Assembly: GCF_030499575.1 (NCBI RefSeq)
Contig: NZ_JASTLC010000001.1
Span: 6,782,001 to 6,846,000 of the forward strand
Reading direction: 5' to 3'
Source of the DNA: Streptomyces sp. DG2A-72
GTDB lineage: Bacteria; Actinomycetota; Actinomycetes; Streptomycetales; Streptomycetaceae
DNA: 64,000 bases
In this document: in pieces, positions 25,458-35,149 of the stretch
How the letters are laid out: every line of letters starts with the position of its first letter
Position numbering within the stretch: the stretch's first letter is position 1
Notes under the pieces: model-generated
What the model was told of the DNA's origin: nothing
Databases searched by the model: none
What the model saw: only the letters and a program-made list of their open reading frames with translations
Position numbers and translations under genes: made by a program

Positions 25458-26909
25458 GTGACGCAGGGACCGCTCACCACAGAGGCCGGTGCCCCGGTCG
25501 CCGACAACCAGAACAGCGAGACCGCGGGCGTCGGCGGCCCGGTGCTCGTCCAGGACCAGCTGCTGCTGGAGAAGCTGGCCCACTTCAACCGGGAGCGCAT
25601 CCCGGAGCGCGTGGTGCACGCCCGCGGCGCCGGCGCCTACGGCACCTTCACGGTGACCGCCGACGTGACGAAGTACACGCGCGCCAACTTCCTCTCGGAG
25701 ATCGGCAAGCAGACCGAGACCTTCCTGCGCTTCTCCACGGTCGCGGGCAACCTCGGCGCGGCCGACGCGGTGCGCGACCCGCGCGGCTGGGCGCTGAAGT
25801 TCTATACCGAGGAGGGCAATTACGACCTCGTCGGCAACAACACCCCGGTGTTCTTCATCAAGGACGCCATCAAGTTCCCGGACTTCATCCACACCCAGAA
25901 GCGCGACCCGTACACGGGCTCCCAGGAGGCGGACAACGTCTGGGACTTTTGGGGCCTCAGCCCCGAGTCGACCCACCAGGTGACCTGGCTCTTCGGCGAC
26001 CGCGGCATCCCGGCGTCGTACCGCCACATGAACGGCTACGGGTCGCACACGTTCCAGTGGAACAACGAGGCGGGCGAGGTCTTCTGGGTCAAGTACCACT
26101 TCAAGACCGACCAGGGGATCAAGAACCTCATGCAGGCCGAGGCCGACAAGCTCGCCGGTGAGGACCCGGACAGCCACCAGCGGGACCTGCGCGAGGCCAT
26201 CGAGCGGGGCGAGTTCCCGACCTGGACCGTGCAGGTGCAGATCATGCCGGAGGCGGACGCGGCGACGTACCGCTTCAACCCTTTCGATCTGACCAAGGTG
26301 TGGCCGCACGCGGACTACCCGCCGATCGAGATCGGCAAGCTGGAGCTCAACCGCAACCCGGAAAACATCTTCGCCGAGGTCGAGCAGTCCGTCTTCAGCC
26401 CCGCGCACTTCGTGCCGGGCATCGGTCCGTCGCCCGACAAGATGCTCCAGGGGCGGCTGTTCGCGTACGGCGACGCCCACCGCTACCGCGTCGGCATCAA
26501 CGCCGACCACCTGCCGGTGAACCGCCCGCACGCGACCGAGGCGCGCACCAACTCCCGTGACGGCTTCCTGTACGACGGCCGGCACGGCGGTGCCAAGAAC
26601 TACGAGCCGAACAGCTTCGGGGGCCCTGTCCAGACGGACCGTCCGCTGTGGTCCGCCGCCGCCGTGAACGGCGGCACGGGCAACCACCCGGCCCCGGTGC
26701 ACGCCGAGGACGACGACTTCGTGCAGGCGGGCAACCTCTACCGGCTGATGTCCGAGGGCGAGAAGGAGCGTCTGATCGACAACCTGGCGGGCTTCATCGC
26801 CAAGGTCTCGCGCGACGACATCGCCGAGCACGCGATCGACAACTTCCGCAAGGCGGAAGAGGACTTCGGCAAGCGGCTGGAGGTCGCGGTCCAGGCCCTG
26901 CGCGGCTGA
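25458..26909 (+). CDS. katA: Monofunctional haem catalase
   Basis: 483 residues, the length of small-subunit clade-3 catalases. It carries the distal His in [13 protein letters not shown], the Asn in [13 protein letters not shown] and the proximal haem Tyr in [15 protein letters not shown]. Converts hydrogen peroxide to water and oxygen in the cytoplasm. Start GTG 25458, about 55 bases downstream of the predicted transcription start. Divergent Fur-family regulator and its operator suggest peroxide induction. Confidence 0.95.
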   Translation: MTQGPLTTEAGAPVADNQNSETAGVGGPVLVQDQLLLEKLAHFNRERIPERVVHARGAGAYGTFTVTADVTKYTRANFLSEIGKQTETFLRFSTVAGNLGAADAVRDPRGWALKFYTEEGNYDLVGNNTPVFFIKDAIKFPDFIHTQKRDPYTGSQEADNVWDFWGLSPESTHQVTWLFGDRGIPASYRHMNGYGSHTFQWNNEAGEVFWVKYHFKTDQGIKNLMQAEADKLAGEDPDSHQRDLREAIERGEFPTWTVQVQIMPEADAATYRFNPFDLTKVWPHADYPPIEIGKLELNRNPENIFAEVEQSVFSPAHFVPGIGPSPDKMLQGRLFAYGDAHRYRVGINADHLPVNRPHATEARTNSRDGFLYDGRHGGAKNYEPNSFGGPVQTDRPLWSAAAVNGGTGNHPAPVHAEDDDFVQAGNLYRLMSEGEKERLIDNLAGFIAKVSRDDIAEHAIDNFRKAEEDFGKRLEVAVQALRG

Positions 26910-26987
26910 CACACCCACCAGCACTGGATCGCTTGCCGAAGCGGGCCGGATTCCCGCACAAGGGGGGTCCGGCCCGTTCGCGTGAGC

Positions 26988-27380
26988 TCAGGCCGGTACC
27001 TGCTGCCGCAGGGGAGCCCAGCAGCGGATGATGTCGCGGACCGAGACGATGCCGACGGGCTCGTCGTGGTCGAGCACGATCAGGTGGCGGAAGCCGCCGT
27101 GTGCCATGGCGTGAGCGGCCTCCTCCAGGGTCCAGGACGGAGCCGCGAACACGACGTCGGTGGTGGTGTGCGCGTGGGCGTACTCCGTGTCCGGGTCCTC
27201 ACCCAGGCCGACGGAGATCAGGATGTCGCGTTCGGTGAGGATGCCGATACCGCCGGCGTCGGGGTCGAGGACGACGGCCGCGCCCACCCGGCGGGTGGAC
27301 ATCAGCGCGGCGGCCTGGCGAAGGGTGTGGGCGGGGCCGATGGTGAGGACCACTGTGCTCATGGCGTCGCGGACGAGCAT
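26988..27380 (-). CDS. CBS-domain pair protein
   Basis: 130 residues containing two CBS domains in tandem (VRDAMSTVVLTIGPAHTLRQAAALM; DVVFAAPSWTLEEAAHAMAHGGFRHLIVLD). Such stand-alone Bateman modules bind adenine nucleotides and usually regulate other proteins; the partner is unknown. ATG 27380 has AGGAGG eleven bases upstream. Convergent with the catalase gene. Confidence 0.88.
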   Translation of the reverse strand: MLVRDAMSTVVLTIGPAHTLRQAAALMSTRRVGAAVVLDPDAGGIGILTERDILISVGLGEDPDTEYAHAHTTTDVVFAAPSWTLEEAAHAMAHGGFRHLIVLDHDEPVGIVSVRDIIRCWAPLRQQVPA

Positions 27381-27496
27381 GGATGCAGCCACCTCCTGAG
27401 GGTGTCCGCCGCTTGTTCATCGTTTCACAAATTCACAAGGGGCGGGACTTTCAGAGTGACAGGCAAAGAGAGGGTCAACAAGGGGGCGCGTGGAGC

Positions 27497-28297
27497 TCAG
27501 TAGCGCTGGTTGAGATACCCCAGGAACTCGTCGTGCAGCAGCCCGTTCGACGCGGCCGCGTTTCCGCTGTGCGGGCCGGGGCGGCCGTCGAGGCCGGTGA
27601 AGGAGCCGCCCGCCTCCGTCACGATGATCGCGTTCGCGGCCATGTCCCACAGGGACAGCTCGGGCTCGGCGCAGATGTCGACAGCGCCCTCGGCGACCAG
27701 CATGTACGGCCAGAAGTCGCCGTACGCGCGCGTGCGCCACACCTCTCGGGTCAGGTCCAGGAAGCCGCCCAGGCGGCCCTGGTCCTCCCAGCCGGTGAGC
27801 GAGGAGTACGCGAAGGAGGCGTCGGACAGCTTCGAGACGCGGGAGACGTGCAGCCGGGAGGCCGAGGAGAGACTGCGCCCGGTGAAGGCGCCGTGCCCCT
27901 TCGCGGCCCACCAGCGGCGGCCCAACGCGGGGGCGGAGACAAGGCCGACGACGGGCTCGTAGCCGCCCTCGCTCGCCTCTGTCAGGGCGATGAGCGTGGC
28001 CCAGACGGGCACGCCGCGTACGTAGTTCTTGGTGCCGTCGATCGGGTCGACGACCCAGCGCCGGGGGCCGGTGCCCTCGATGCCGTACTCCTCGCCGAGG
28101 ACCGCGTCCCGGGGGCGGGCGCGCTGCAACTGGCCGCGGATGAGTTCCTCGGTGGCCTTGTCCGCTTCGCTCACCGGAGTCATGTCCGGCTTCGTCTCCA
28201 CCTTCAGGTCGAGGGCCTTGAAGCGGGCCATGGTCGTCGCGTCGGCGGCGTCCGCGAGGACGTGGGCGAAGCGGAGGTCGTCGAGGTAGTCGGCCAT
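27497..28297 (-). CDS. hisN: Histidinol-phosphate phosphatase, inositol-monophosphatase family
   Basis: 266 residues. IMPase-fold signature: GEEYG metal-binding Glu, DPIDGTKNYVRG, and WDMAANAIIVTEAGG near the C-terminus. From memory the S. coelicolor gene in this position (SCO5208) was shown to complete histidine biosynthesis as HisN; the assignment here rests on that synteny, since the sequence alone would only say inositol-monophosphatase-like. ATG 28297. Monocistronic as far as can be seen. Confidence 0.85.
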   Translation of the reverse strand: MADYLDDLRFAHVLADAADATTMARFKALDLKVETKPDMTPVSEADKATEELIRGQLQRARPRDAVLGEEYGIEGTGPRRWVVDPIDGTKNYVRGVPVWATLIALTEASEGGYEPVVGLVSAPALGRRWWAAKGHGAFTGRSLSSASRLHVSRVSKLSDASFAYSSLTGWEDQGRLGGFLDLTREVWRTRAYGDFWPYMLVAEGAVDICAEPELSLWDMAANAIIVTEAGGSFTGLDGRPGPHSGNAAASNGLLHDEFLGYLNQRY

Positions 28298-28424
28298 GCG
28301 TGAACCGTATCTTTCGCGGTCACGGCCGGGCTACAGCGGGATGTGGGGGAACGGTGTGCACGGCACCCGGTCGCCCGGATGGCCTACGACAGCGTCGCGC
28401 GCCCCCTTGTGCCCTCGCGAACCC

Positions 28425-28453
28425 TTGACAGTGCCCCCGCGCGCGTCAAATCT
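28425..28453 (+). promoter_or_regulatory. Candidate promoter of the TetR gene
   Basis: TTGACA (28425-28430), 17-base spacer and AAATCT (28448-28453), about 30 bases before the start. The -35 is perfect, the -10 weak. Confidence 0.4.
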
Positions 28454-28486
28454 GGGCGCAGAGTCGGTCGGGCTCGGGAGGCGATG

Positions 28487-29092
28487 ATGCCTGCAGCGCG
28501 GGAATCCCTACTGGACGCCGCATACACGGCGCTGGCGCGGCGGCCATGGGCCGCGGTGCGGATGGTGGATGTGGCCGCGGCGGCCGGCGTGTCCCGGCAG
28601 ACGCTCTACAACGAGTTCGGGAGCAAGGAAGGGCTGGCCAGGGCCCTCGTCCGCAGAGAGGCCGACGCCTATCTCGCCGGCGTCGAGCGGGCCCTCGCCA
28701 CCAACCACGACGCCCGCGAGCGGCTCACCGCCACCGCCGAGTGGACCGCGTCGGCGGCCCGGGAGAACGCGCTCGTACGGGCCATGCTCACCGGCTGCTG
28801 GAGCGAGCGGCTGCCCTCGCCGACGCTCTCGGCCGTGCCGTCCACCTCGGCGGTGCCGGCACAGCGGCGGGCGGACGGGCCGCTGCCCTCACCCGGCGAC
28901 CTCGTGGCCCTGGTCCGTGACCGTGCCGTGGCGGTGCTGGCCGGACCCGGCACCCACAAGTCGGAAGCCGCCGACCTGGCCCGCTCCTGCGAACTGGTCG
29001 TCCGGCTGGCGCTGTCCTGCGTGGCGGCCCCGCCCGGCGAGGGAGGCGTCGCGGATCTCGTACGGGGCGCGCTGCACCGGCAGTTGGTGTGA
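28487..29092 (+). CDS. TetR-family regulator
   Basis: About 201 residues. N-terminal helix-turn-helix is intact (DVAAAAGVSRQTLYNEFGSKEGLARALV). The ligand domain has a polar insert near residues 110-135 (LPSPTLSAVPSTSAVPAQRR). Two ATG codons (28484, 28487) are possible; GGGAGG is upstream. It is convergent with an SMR efflux gene eight bases away, so it is a likely repressor of that pump. Confidence 0.85.
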   Translation: MPAARESLLDAAYTALARRPWAAVRMVDVAAAAGVSRQTLYNEFGSKEGLARALVRREADAYLAGVERALATNHDARERLTATAEWTASAARENALVRAMLTGCWSERLPSPTLSAVPSTSAVPAQRRADGPLPSPGDLVALVRDRAVAVLAGPGTHKSEAADLARSCELVVRLALSCVAAPPGEGGVADLVRGALHRQLV

Positions 29093-29099
29093 TGCGGGG

Positions 29100-29423
29100 T
29101 CAGTGGGCCGAGCCCGACAGCTGGAGCCCGATGACGCCCACGATCACCAGGCTGATCGAGACGAGCTTCAGCGTCGACACGAGGTCGCCCAGGAAGACCA
29201 TGCCGTAGATGGCGGTGCCCGCCGCGCCGATGCCCGTCCACACCGCGTAGGCCGGGCCCACGTCGAGCTTCTTCAGGGCCAGCGTCAGCAGGCCGAAGCT
29301 GCCGAGCGCGAAGATGCAGAACGCGACGGTCGGCCACAGCCTGGTGAAGCCGTGCGACAGCTTCAGGCAGACGGCGAAACCGGTTTCGAGGAGTCCTGCC
29401 ACAACCACCAGCAGCCACGCCAT
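29100..29423 (-). CDS. SMR-family efflux protein, SugE/Gdx type
   Basis: 107 residues with four membrane helices. The essential membrane Glu is in GLLETGFAV, and KLSHGFTRLWP and GPAYAVWTGIGAAG are closer to SugE/Gdx guanidinium exporters than to EmrE-type drug pumps. ATG 29423 has GGGAGG upstream. I see no guanidine riboswitch in the 100-base leader. CGTGTACACG (29436-29445) near the ribosome site could be an operator for the convergent TetR protein. Confidence 0.85.
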   Translation of the reverse strand: MAWLLVVVAGLLETGFAVCLKLSHGFTRLWPTVAFCIFALGSFGLLTLALKKLDVGPAYAVWTGIGAAGTAIYGMVFLGDLVSTLKLVSISLVIVGVIGLQLSGSAH

Positions 29424-29526
29424 GTCTTGTCCTCCCGTGTACACGTCGACTGCTTCATCTGGCTTGGATCGGACTCGGTGCGATTATGCACTTACCGACC
29501 TTGCGTTAAGACAAACAACGCGAAGG

Positions 29527-30534
29527 TCAGTCGCCTTCCTTCCGTTCCCTCGTGGACAGCAGCCGACGCAGGGAGTAGAGCCGTGCCGGGTCCGCATGTC
29601 CCTCGGCCACCCACTCGTCCAGCGCGCAGTCGGGCTCGTCGTGACTGCACGCGCGCGGACAGCCCTCGGTGCCCGGCTCCAGGTCGGGGAAGGCATGGAT
29701 GACCCGGGACGGATCCACGTGGTGCAGCCCGAAGGACCGTAGGCCCGGGGTGTCGATGACCCAGCCGCCGGCCAGCAGCGGCAGCGCGAGCGCCGATGTC
29801 GTCGTGTGCCGGCCGCGGCCGGTCACCGCGTTCACATGTCCGGTGCTGCGTCGGCGGTCCTCCGGCACCAGAGCATTGACCAGCGTGGTCTTGCCGACGC
29901 CGGAGTGGCCCACGAACGCCGTGATCTTGCCGTCGAGTTGCTCGTGCACCCAGTCCGCCGCTTCGCCGTTCTCCAGCTCCTCGCGGCTGGTGACGACGTG
30001 CGGGATGTCGAGGGCGCCGTACAGCTCCAGGATCTTGTCGGGCGGGGCGAGGTCCGACTTCGTGAGCACGAGCAGCGGTTGCAGGCCGCCGTCGAACGCC
30101 GCCACCAGGCAGCGGTCGATGAGCCGTGGGCGCGGTTCGGGGTCGGCGAGCGCGGTGACGATGGCGAGTTGGTCGGCGTTGGCGACGACCACGCGCTCGT
30201 ACGGATCGTCGTCGTCCGCGGTGCGGCGCAGGACCGAGGCGCGCGGCTCGATGCGGACGATGCGGGCGAGGGCGTCCTTCTTGCCGGACAGGTCGCCGAC
30301 GATGGCCACCCGGTCACCGACGATCGCCGCCTTGCGGCCCAGTTCGCGGGCCTTCATCGCCATCACGATCCGGTCGTCGACGAGGCAGGTCAGACGGCCG
30401 CGGTCGACGGTGAGGACCATGCCCTCGGCCGCGTCCTCGTGCTTGGGGCGGATGTTCGTACGCGGCCGGTTGCCCTTGCGGTTCGGGCGGCTGCGGATGT
30501 CGTCCTCGTCGGTGTGCTTGCCGTAGCGACGCAT
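29527..30534 (-). CDS. rsgA: Ribosome small-subunit biogenesis GTPase RsgA
   Basis: 335 residues. OB-fold N-terminus, then a circularly permuted GTPase with motif order G4 (LTKSD), G1 (GHSGVGKTT) and G3 (DTPG), and a zinc-binding end (CPRACSHDEPDC). This order is diagnostic for RsgA/YjeQ, which checks late 30S assembly. Twelve bases downstream of aroA, hence probably co-transcribed. Confidence 0.94.
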   Translation of the reverse strand: MRRYGKHTDEDDIRSRPNRKGNRPRTNIRPKHEDAAEGMVLTVDRGRLTCLVDDRIVMAMKARELGRKAAIVGDRVAIVGDLSGKKDALARIVRIEPRASVLRRTADDDDPYERVVVANADQLAIVTALADPEPRPRLIDRCLVAAFDGGLQPLLVLTKSDLAPPDKILELYGALDIPHVVTSREELENGEAADWVHEQLDGKITAFVGHSGVGKTTLVNALVPEDRRRSTGHVNAVTGRGRHTTTSALALPLLAGGWVIDTPGLRSFGLHHVDPSRVIHAFPDLEPGTEGCPRACSHDEPDCALDEWVAEGHADPARLYSLRRLLSTRERKEGD

Positions 30535-30546
30535 GGCGTGTGTCCC

Positions 30547-31872
30547 CTACGCCCCGTCGCTCCCGAGCATCCCGGTCCACAGGTCGGGGAAGTCCGGCAG
30601 CGTCTTCGCCGTCGTCGCCACGTTCTCGATCTGCACGCCCTCCACCGCGAGGCCGATGACCGCGCCGGCGGTGGCCATGCGGTGGTCCTCGTACGTGTGG
30701 AAGACCCCGCCGTGCAGCGCGCGCGGGCGGATGTGCAGCCCGTCGGCGGTCTCCGTCACATCGCCGCCGAGTTCGTTGATCTCCTTGGTCAGCGCGGCCA
30801 GCCGGTCCGTCTCGTGCAGCCGCAGATGCGCCACGCCGCGCAGCGTGGAGGGGGAGTCGGCGAGGGCGGCCACGGCCGCGATGCCGGGGGTGAGTTCGCC
30901 TACGTCGCTCAGATCGACATCGATGCCGTGGATCGCGCCGGACCCGGTGAACTCCAGGCCGTAATCAGTCAGTTGGCAGGAACCGCCCATCTCGGTGAAG
31001 ATCTCCCGCAGCCGGTCACCGGGTTGGGTGGTCCGCGTCGGCCAGTCCGGGACGAGTACCTTGCCGCCGGTCACCAGCGCCGCCGCCAGGAACGGCTGGG
31101 CGTTGGACAGATCCGGCTCCACCGTCAGGTCCCGGCCGAGCAGCGCACCCGGCGTGACCCGCCAGACGTTCGGCTCGCCGCCCGACTCCGGGGTGTCCAC
31201 CTGGGCGCCGACGCCGCGCAGCATGTCGACGGTCATCCGGATGTGGGGCACGGAGGGCAGCGTCGCGCCGATGTGGCGGATCTCCACACCCTGGTTGAAG
31301 CGCGGGCCGGAGAGCAGCAGCGCACTGACGAACTGGGACGACGTGGACGCGTCGACCTCCACCGGGCCGCCGTCCAGCGCACCGCCGCCGTGCACGGTCA
31401 GCGGCAGCGCGCCGCGGCCGTCGTCGTCGATCCGGGCGCCGAGGACGCGCAGGGCGTCGATCACGCCGCTCAGGGGGCGCTCGTACGACCTCGGGTCGCC
31501 GTCGAAGCGGATCTCGCCGTCGGCGAGGGCGGCGACGGGAGGCAGGAAGCGCATGACGGTGCCTGCGTTGCCGACGTCGATCGTGGCGGGGCCGCGGAGC
31601 CCTGCGGGCAGCACGCGCCAGGTCTCGCCCGTGCCGTTGGGGCCTACGCCCTCCTCGATGCCGACGCCCATCGCCCGTAGGGCGTCGGCCATCAGCAGGG
31701 TGTCGCGGGAGCGGAGGGGGCGGCGCAGCCAGCCGGGCTCGGAGGCGAGGGCAGACAGCACGAGGGCGCGGTTGGTGACGGACTTGGACCCCGGTACGTG
31801 GACCGTCGCGTCGACGGCTCCGCTCGCGTGCGGGGCGGGCCAGAGGGCGGTGTCTGAGGGGTTCAAAGCCAT
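30547..31872 (-). CDS. aroA: 3-phosphoshikimate 1-carboxyvinyltransferase (EPSP synthase)
   Basis: 441 residues. Full EPSP synthase pattern: [16 protein letters not shown] at the N-terminus, [25 protein letters not shown], and [21 protein letters not shown] toward the C-terminus. Sixth step of the shikimate pathway, in the cytosol. ATG 31872. First gene of an aroA-rsgA unit, as often seen in actinobacteria. Confidence 0.94.
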   Translation of the reverse strand: MALNPSDTALWPAPHASGAVDATVHVPGSKSVTNRALVLSALASEPGWLRRPLRSRDTLLMADALRAMGVGIEEGVGPNGTGETWRVLPAGLRGPATIDVGNAGTVMRFLPPVAALADGEIRFDGDPRSYERPLSGVIDALRVLGARIDDDGRGALPLTVHGGGALDGGPVEVDASTSSQFVSALLLSGPRFNQGVEIRHIGATLPSVPHIRMTVDMLRGVGAQVDTPESGGEPNVWRVTPGALLGRDLTVEPDLSNAQPFLAAALVTGGKVLVPDWPTRTTQPGDRLREIFTEMGGSCQLTDYGLEFTGSGAIHGIDVDLSDVGELTPGIAAVAALADSPSTLRGVAHLRLHETDRLAALTKEINELGGDVTETADGLHIRPRALHGGVFHTYEDHRMATAGAVIGLAVEGVQIENVATTAKTLPDFPDLWTGMLGSDGA

Positions 31873-31903
31873 AAGCCCACTCTAGTAGGGGGTTGTGTTT
31901 CGG

Positions 31904-31981
31904 GTGCGGCGCCGTCGTGGCTGGTCGCGCCCCGCGGCGGAGCCGCTGATAGACACAGCCCCGAGCCCCTGAAGGGGCGCT
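31904..31981 (+). repeat. Dispersed intergenic repeat, copy A
   Basis: One of three copies in this window (others at 39243-39318 and, inverted, 58482-58554). Shared core: GTGGCTGGTCGCGCCC, then GCGGCGGAGCCGC, then GATA-ACA, ending in a CGCGCCCCTGA-like hairpin. This copy has diverged at the 5' edge and centre. Confidence 0.75.
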
Positions 31982-31985
31982 GACC

Positions 31986-32699
31986 TCACGCGTCCAGCAA
32001 CCAACGGCCTCCGCCTATCAGCGAACACAACGACACCGCGTGGAACAGGAACAGCCACAACCCCGCCGGCACATGCGTCAGCCTCGACAGTTGATCAGCG
32101 TCCGAATCCCCCGCCCCTCCCCGCGCCCTCTTCGCCTGCAGCTCGAACGCCGGGCGTACCCCGCCGAGCAGCAGGAACCACACCACCGCATACGCGAAGG
32201 CCGCCTGCACCTGGGGACCGGCCAGCCAGGACACCAGGACGAAGGTGCCGCCGGTGAGGACGACCGTCACGGCACCGTACGCGTTGCGGATCATGACCAG
32301 CATCGCCAGCAGCAGGGCCGTGGCCAGCCACAACAGCAGCGTGATGCGGCCCGCGCCGAGCAGAGCCGCGCCGCCGAGGCCGAGGAGTGGGGGAGCGGTG
32401 TAGCCGGAGGCGGCGGTGAGGATCATGCCGAGGCCGTACGGCTTGCCGCGGCTGACCGTGAGGCCGCTGGTGTCGGAGTGGAGGCGTATGCCGGTGAGCT
32501 GTCGGCCGGTGAGCAGCGCGACCAGGCCGTGGCCGCCTTCGTGGGCGATGGTGATGGCGTTGCGGGCGAGGCGCCACAGGCCGTGTGGGACGACCACCAC
32601 GACCGCGGCGACGAGGGTCGCGATCACCACCCACACGTCCGGGTCGGTCTGGGTGCCGATCAGCTCGTCCCACAGAGAGGTCGCTGTGCTGCTGTCCAT
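31986..32699 (-). CDS. M50B-like membrane metalloprotease family protein
   Basis: 237 residues with about six membrane helices. A zincin-like motif HEGGHGLVALLTG lies in the second hydrophobic region, typical of M50B-like site-2-protease relatives. Unlike characterised S2P enzymes, no clear C-terminal LDG/NPDG motif is visible, so activity is uncertain. ATG 32699 with AGGGAG upstream. Divergent from the SRAP gene. Confidence 0.8.
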   Translation of the reverse strand: MDSSTATSLWDELIGTQTDPDVWVVIATLVAAVVVVVPHGLWRLARNAITIAHEGGHGLVALLTGRQLTGIRLHSDTSGLTVSRGKPYGLGMILTAASGYTAPPLLGLGGAALLGAGRITLLLWLATALLLAMLVMIRNAYGAVTVVLTGGTFVLVSWLAGPQVQAAFAYAVVWFLLLGGVRPAFELQAKRARGGAGDSDADQLSRLTHVPAGLWLFLFHAVSLCSLIGGGRWLLDA

Positions 32700-32749
32700 G
32701 TGTCCGGGGTGCTCCCTCTGTTCATACGGAGTCTGGCAGTGTGGCACGT

Positions 32750-33565
32750 ATGTGCGGACGGTATGCATCGAGTCGTAGGCCCGAGGATCTCGCAGGAATC
32801 TTTGAGATCGAGAAGTGGGAGCCAGAGGAGACTCTGGAGCCCGACTACAACGTGGCCCCGACCAAAGAGGTCTACGCGGTCCTGGACCGTCCTGTGAGAG
32901 ACGCCGACGAGAAGCGACCGGTTCGGCAGCTGCGCAAGCTCAAGTGGGGGCTCGTCCCTTCCTGGTCGAAGACTCCCGAGGGCGGCGCGCGGATGATCAA
33001 CGCGCGGTCGGAGACGGTGCACGAGAAGCCGTCGTACCGCCGTGCCTTCGCCGCTCGCCGGTGCATCCTGCCCGCCGACGGCTACTACGAGTGGGTCACC
33101 GGCAAGCAGGAGCGGGACCTGGAGGAGGAGGGGAAGAAGAAGCGGCCGCGCAAGCAGCCCTACTTCGTGCTCCCCGCCGACGGGTCCGTGTTCGCCATGG
33201 CCGGGCTGTACGAGTTCTGGCGGGACAAGACGCTGCCCGACGAGCATCCGCAGGCCTGGTGGGTGACCTGCTCGGTGATCACGACGGAGGCGGAGCAGAC
33301 CCCGCTGGCCGTGGCGCCCGCCGACGGGCCGTACACGCTGTCCGACATCCACCCCCGGATGCCGCTGATGCTGACGCCCGACCGCTGGGACAGCTGGCTC
33401 GACCCGTCCCGCACCGACCCCGACGAGCTGCGTGAACTGCTCGCCCCGCCGCCCCCCGGACTGATGCGCGCCTATCCGGTCACCACCGCGGTCAGCAATG
33501 TCCGCAACAACGGGGCGGAGTTGCTGAAGGAGCTGGAAGGGCCCGAAGAGGGCACACTCTTCTAG
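32750..33565 (+). CDS. SRAP domain (YedK/HMCES-type) DNA-protein crosslink protein
   Basis: 271 residues. Starts MCGRYA, with the catalytic Cys at position 2 after Met removal; other family residues are present (NVAPT, WGLVPSW, INARSETV, CILPADGYYEW, HPRMPLML). These proteins trap abasic sites in single-stranded DNA through a thiazolidine link. ATG 32750 must be the true start because the Cys has to become N-terminal; no ribosome site is visible, so it is probably leaderless. Confidence 0.93.
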   Translation: MCGRYASSRRPEDLAGIFEIEKWEPEETLEPDYNVAPTKEVYAVLDRPVRDADEKRPVRQLRKLKWGLVPSWSKTPEGGARMINARSETVHEKPSYRRAFAARRCILPADGYYEWVTGKQERDLEEEGKKKRPRKQPYFVLPADGSVFAMAGLYEFWRDKTLPDEHPQAWWVTCSVITTEAEQTPLAVAPADGPYTLSDIHPRMPLMLTPDRWDSWLDPSRTDPDELRELLAPPPPGLMRAYPVTTAVSNVRNNGAELLKELEGPEEGTLF

Positions 33566-33566
33566 C

Positions 33567-34196
33567 GTGACGACCGAGATCATCAGCACCGACGCGGGGG
33601 ACGCCCGCATCACCTGGCACCGGGCGAAGAAGCCGCGGCTCGTGCTGGCGGTGAGCCATGGCGCGGGCGGCGGCATCGAGGCGCGGGACCTTCGGGCGAT
33701 CGCCGCCGAGCTGCCGGGGCACGGCGTGAGCGTCGCCCTCGTGGAGCAGCCCTGGCGGGTGGCCGGGAAGAAGCTGGCGCCCGCGCCGAAGACCCTGGAC
33801 GTGGGGTGGCGGGGTATCTGGCCCGCGGTCGCCGAGTCCGGGCTGCCCGTGATCTCGGGCGGGCGCAGCGCCGGGGCCCGGGTCGCCTGCCGTACGGCCG
33901 TGGAGCTGGGAGCCGCCGGCGTCCTCGCCCTCAGCTTCCCGCTCCACCCGCCGGGCAAGCCCGAGAAGTCCCGCGTCGACGAACTGCTCGGCGCCGGGGT
34001 GCCCGCGCTCGTCGTGCAGGGCGGCAACGATCCGTTCGGGAGGCCCGAGGAATTCCCGAAGGGCACTTATGAACTGGTCGAGGTGCCGTACAGCGATCAT
34101 GGCTTCGCCGTGCCGAAGCGGGCGGAGATCGGGCAGGACGAAGCCGTGGCCATCGTCACCGACGCGGTCGTGAAGTGGACCGGGTCACTGGGGTAA
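33567..34196 (+). CDS. Alpha/beta hydrolase (KANL3/dienelactone-hydrolase-like)
   Basis: 209 residues. Oxyanion region SHGAGGG, nucleophile elbow GGRSAGARV, acid in VQGGNDPFGRPEE and His in YSDHGFAVP make a plausible catalytic triad. GTG 33567 begins one base after the SRAP stop, so the two genes are probably co-transcribed. Substrate unknown. Confidence 0.87.
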   Translation: MTTEIISTDAGDARITWHRAKKPRLVLAVSHGAGGGIEARDLRAIAAELPGHGVSVALVEQPWRVAGKKLAPAPKTLDVGWRGIWPAVAESGLPVISGGRSAGARVACRTAVELGAAGVLALSFPLHPPGKPEKSRVDELLGAGVPALVVQGGNDPFGRPEEFPKGTYELVEVPYSDHGFAVPKRAEIGQDEAVAIVTDAVVKWTGSLG

Positions 34197-34202
34197 AGGC
34201 CC

Positions 34203-34229
34203 GGGAATGTTGGGCCGCGGACCACTGTT
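34203..34229 (+). promoter_or_regulatory. sigRp2, SigR-dependent promoter of sigR
   Basis: GGGAAT (34203-34208), an 18-base spacer and GTT (34227-34229) match the SigR consensus perfectly. It lies 60 bases before an in-frame ATG at 34289, so its transcript can encode the longer SigR' form. This gives positive autoregulation under disulfide stress. Confidence 0.88.
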
Positions 34230-34453
34230 GAGCGGGACAGAAGTGCTGAGAGACCAGCACCGACGTCGTGGGAGAGGGAGTCCGCCGCATGGGTTCGACC
34301 GCATGCCCGAGCCGCAGCAGCCGCACTGACCTGGACTGGACGGTGCTGCGCGCGGCCAAGACCACCCCTATTCGAGGGGCGGCGGGGACGGGTCGTCGTC
34401 TATCCTCCGAATCTGGTGACACCGGTATCGGTGCTGCCCGGAATCTTGAGGAG

Positions 34454-35149
34454 GTGGGTCCGGTCACTGGGATCGACGCAGGGACCGACAACGGCCAGGC
34501 GGAGCAGCCCGAGGGCCTGGGCACGAGCGTGGACACGTCCGCGGAGACGACCGCCGAGCGCAGCGCGCGCTTCGAGCGGGACGCGCTCGAATTCCTCGAT
34601 CAGATGTATTCGGCCGCGCTGCGCATGACGCGCAACCCGGCAGACGCCGAGGATCTGGTGCAGGAGACGTACGCGAAGGCGTACGCGTCCTTCCACCAGT
34701 TCCGCGAGGGCACCAACCTCAAGGCGTGGCTGTACCGGATCCTCACCAACACCTTCATCAACTCGTACCGCAAGAAGCAGCGCGAACCCCAGCGCTCCGC
34801 GGCCGAGGAGATCGAGGACTGGCAGCTCGCCCGTGCCGAGTCGCACATGTCGACGGGTCTGCGCTCCGCTGAGTCGCAGGCGCTCGACCACCTGCCCGAC
34901 TCGGACGTGAAGCAAGCGTTGCAGGCGATCCCCGAGGAGTTCCGCATCGCCGTCTACCTCGCGGACGTAGAGGGCTTTGCGTACAAGGAGATCGCGGACA
35001 TCATGGGGACACCCATCGGTACGGTGATGTCCCGGCTGCACCGGGGCCGCCGTCAACTGCGCGGCATGCTCGAGGACTACGCCCGTGAGCGCGGACTGGT
35101 CCCGGCCGGCGCCGGAGAGTCGAACGAAGCGAAAGGCTCGGGCTCATGA
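34454..35149 (+). CDS. sigR: ECF sigma factor SigR (thiol-oxidative stress)
   Basis: 231 residues from GTG 34454 (GAGGAG upstream). Sigma region 2 ([31 protein letters not shown]) and region 4 ([27 protein letters not shown]) are clear. The frame is open upstream; ATG 34289 would add exactly 55 residues ([13 protein letters not shown] onward), which matches the unstable inducible SigR' isoform described in S. coelicolor. The sigRp2 promoter lies before that ATG. A weak TATCCT (34401-34406) could belong to the constitutive p1. Stop overlaps rsrA by four bases. Confidence 0.96.
   Translation: MGPVTGIDAGTDNGQAEQPEGLGTSVDTSAETTAERSARFERDALEFLDQMYSAALRMTRNPADAEDLVQETYAKAYASFHQFREGTNLKAWLYRILTNTFINSYRKKQREPQRSAAEEIEDWQLARAESHMSTGLRSAESQALDHLPDSDVKQALQAIPEEFRIAVYLADVEGFAYKEIADIMGTPIGTVMSRLHRGRRQLRGMLEDYARERGLVPAGAGESNEAKGSGS

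Noticed and set aside
25386..26924. 512-codon minus-strand frame
   Set aside because: Antisense of catalase with no domain and no start signal.
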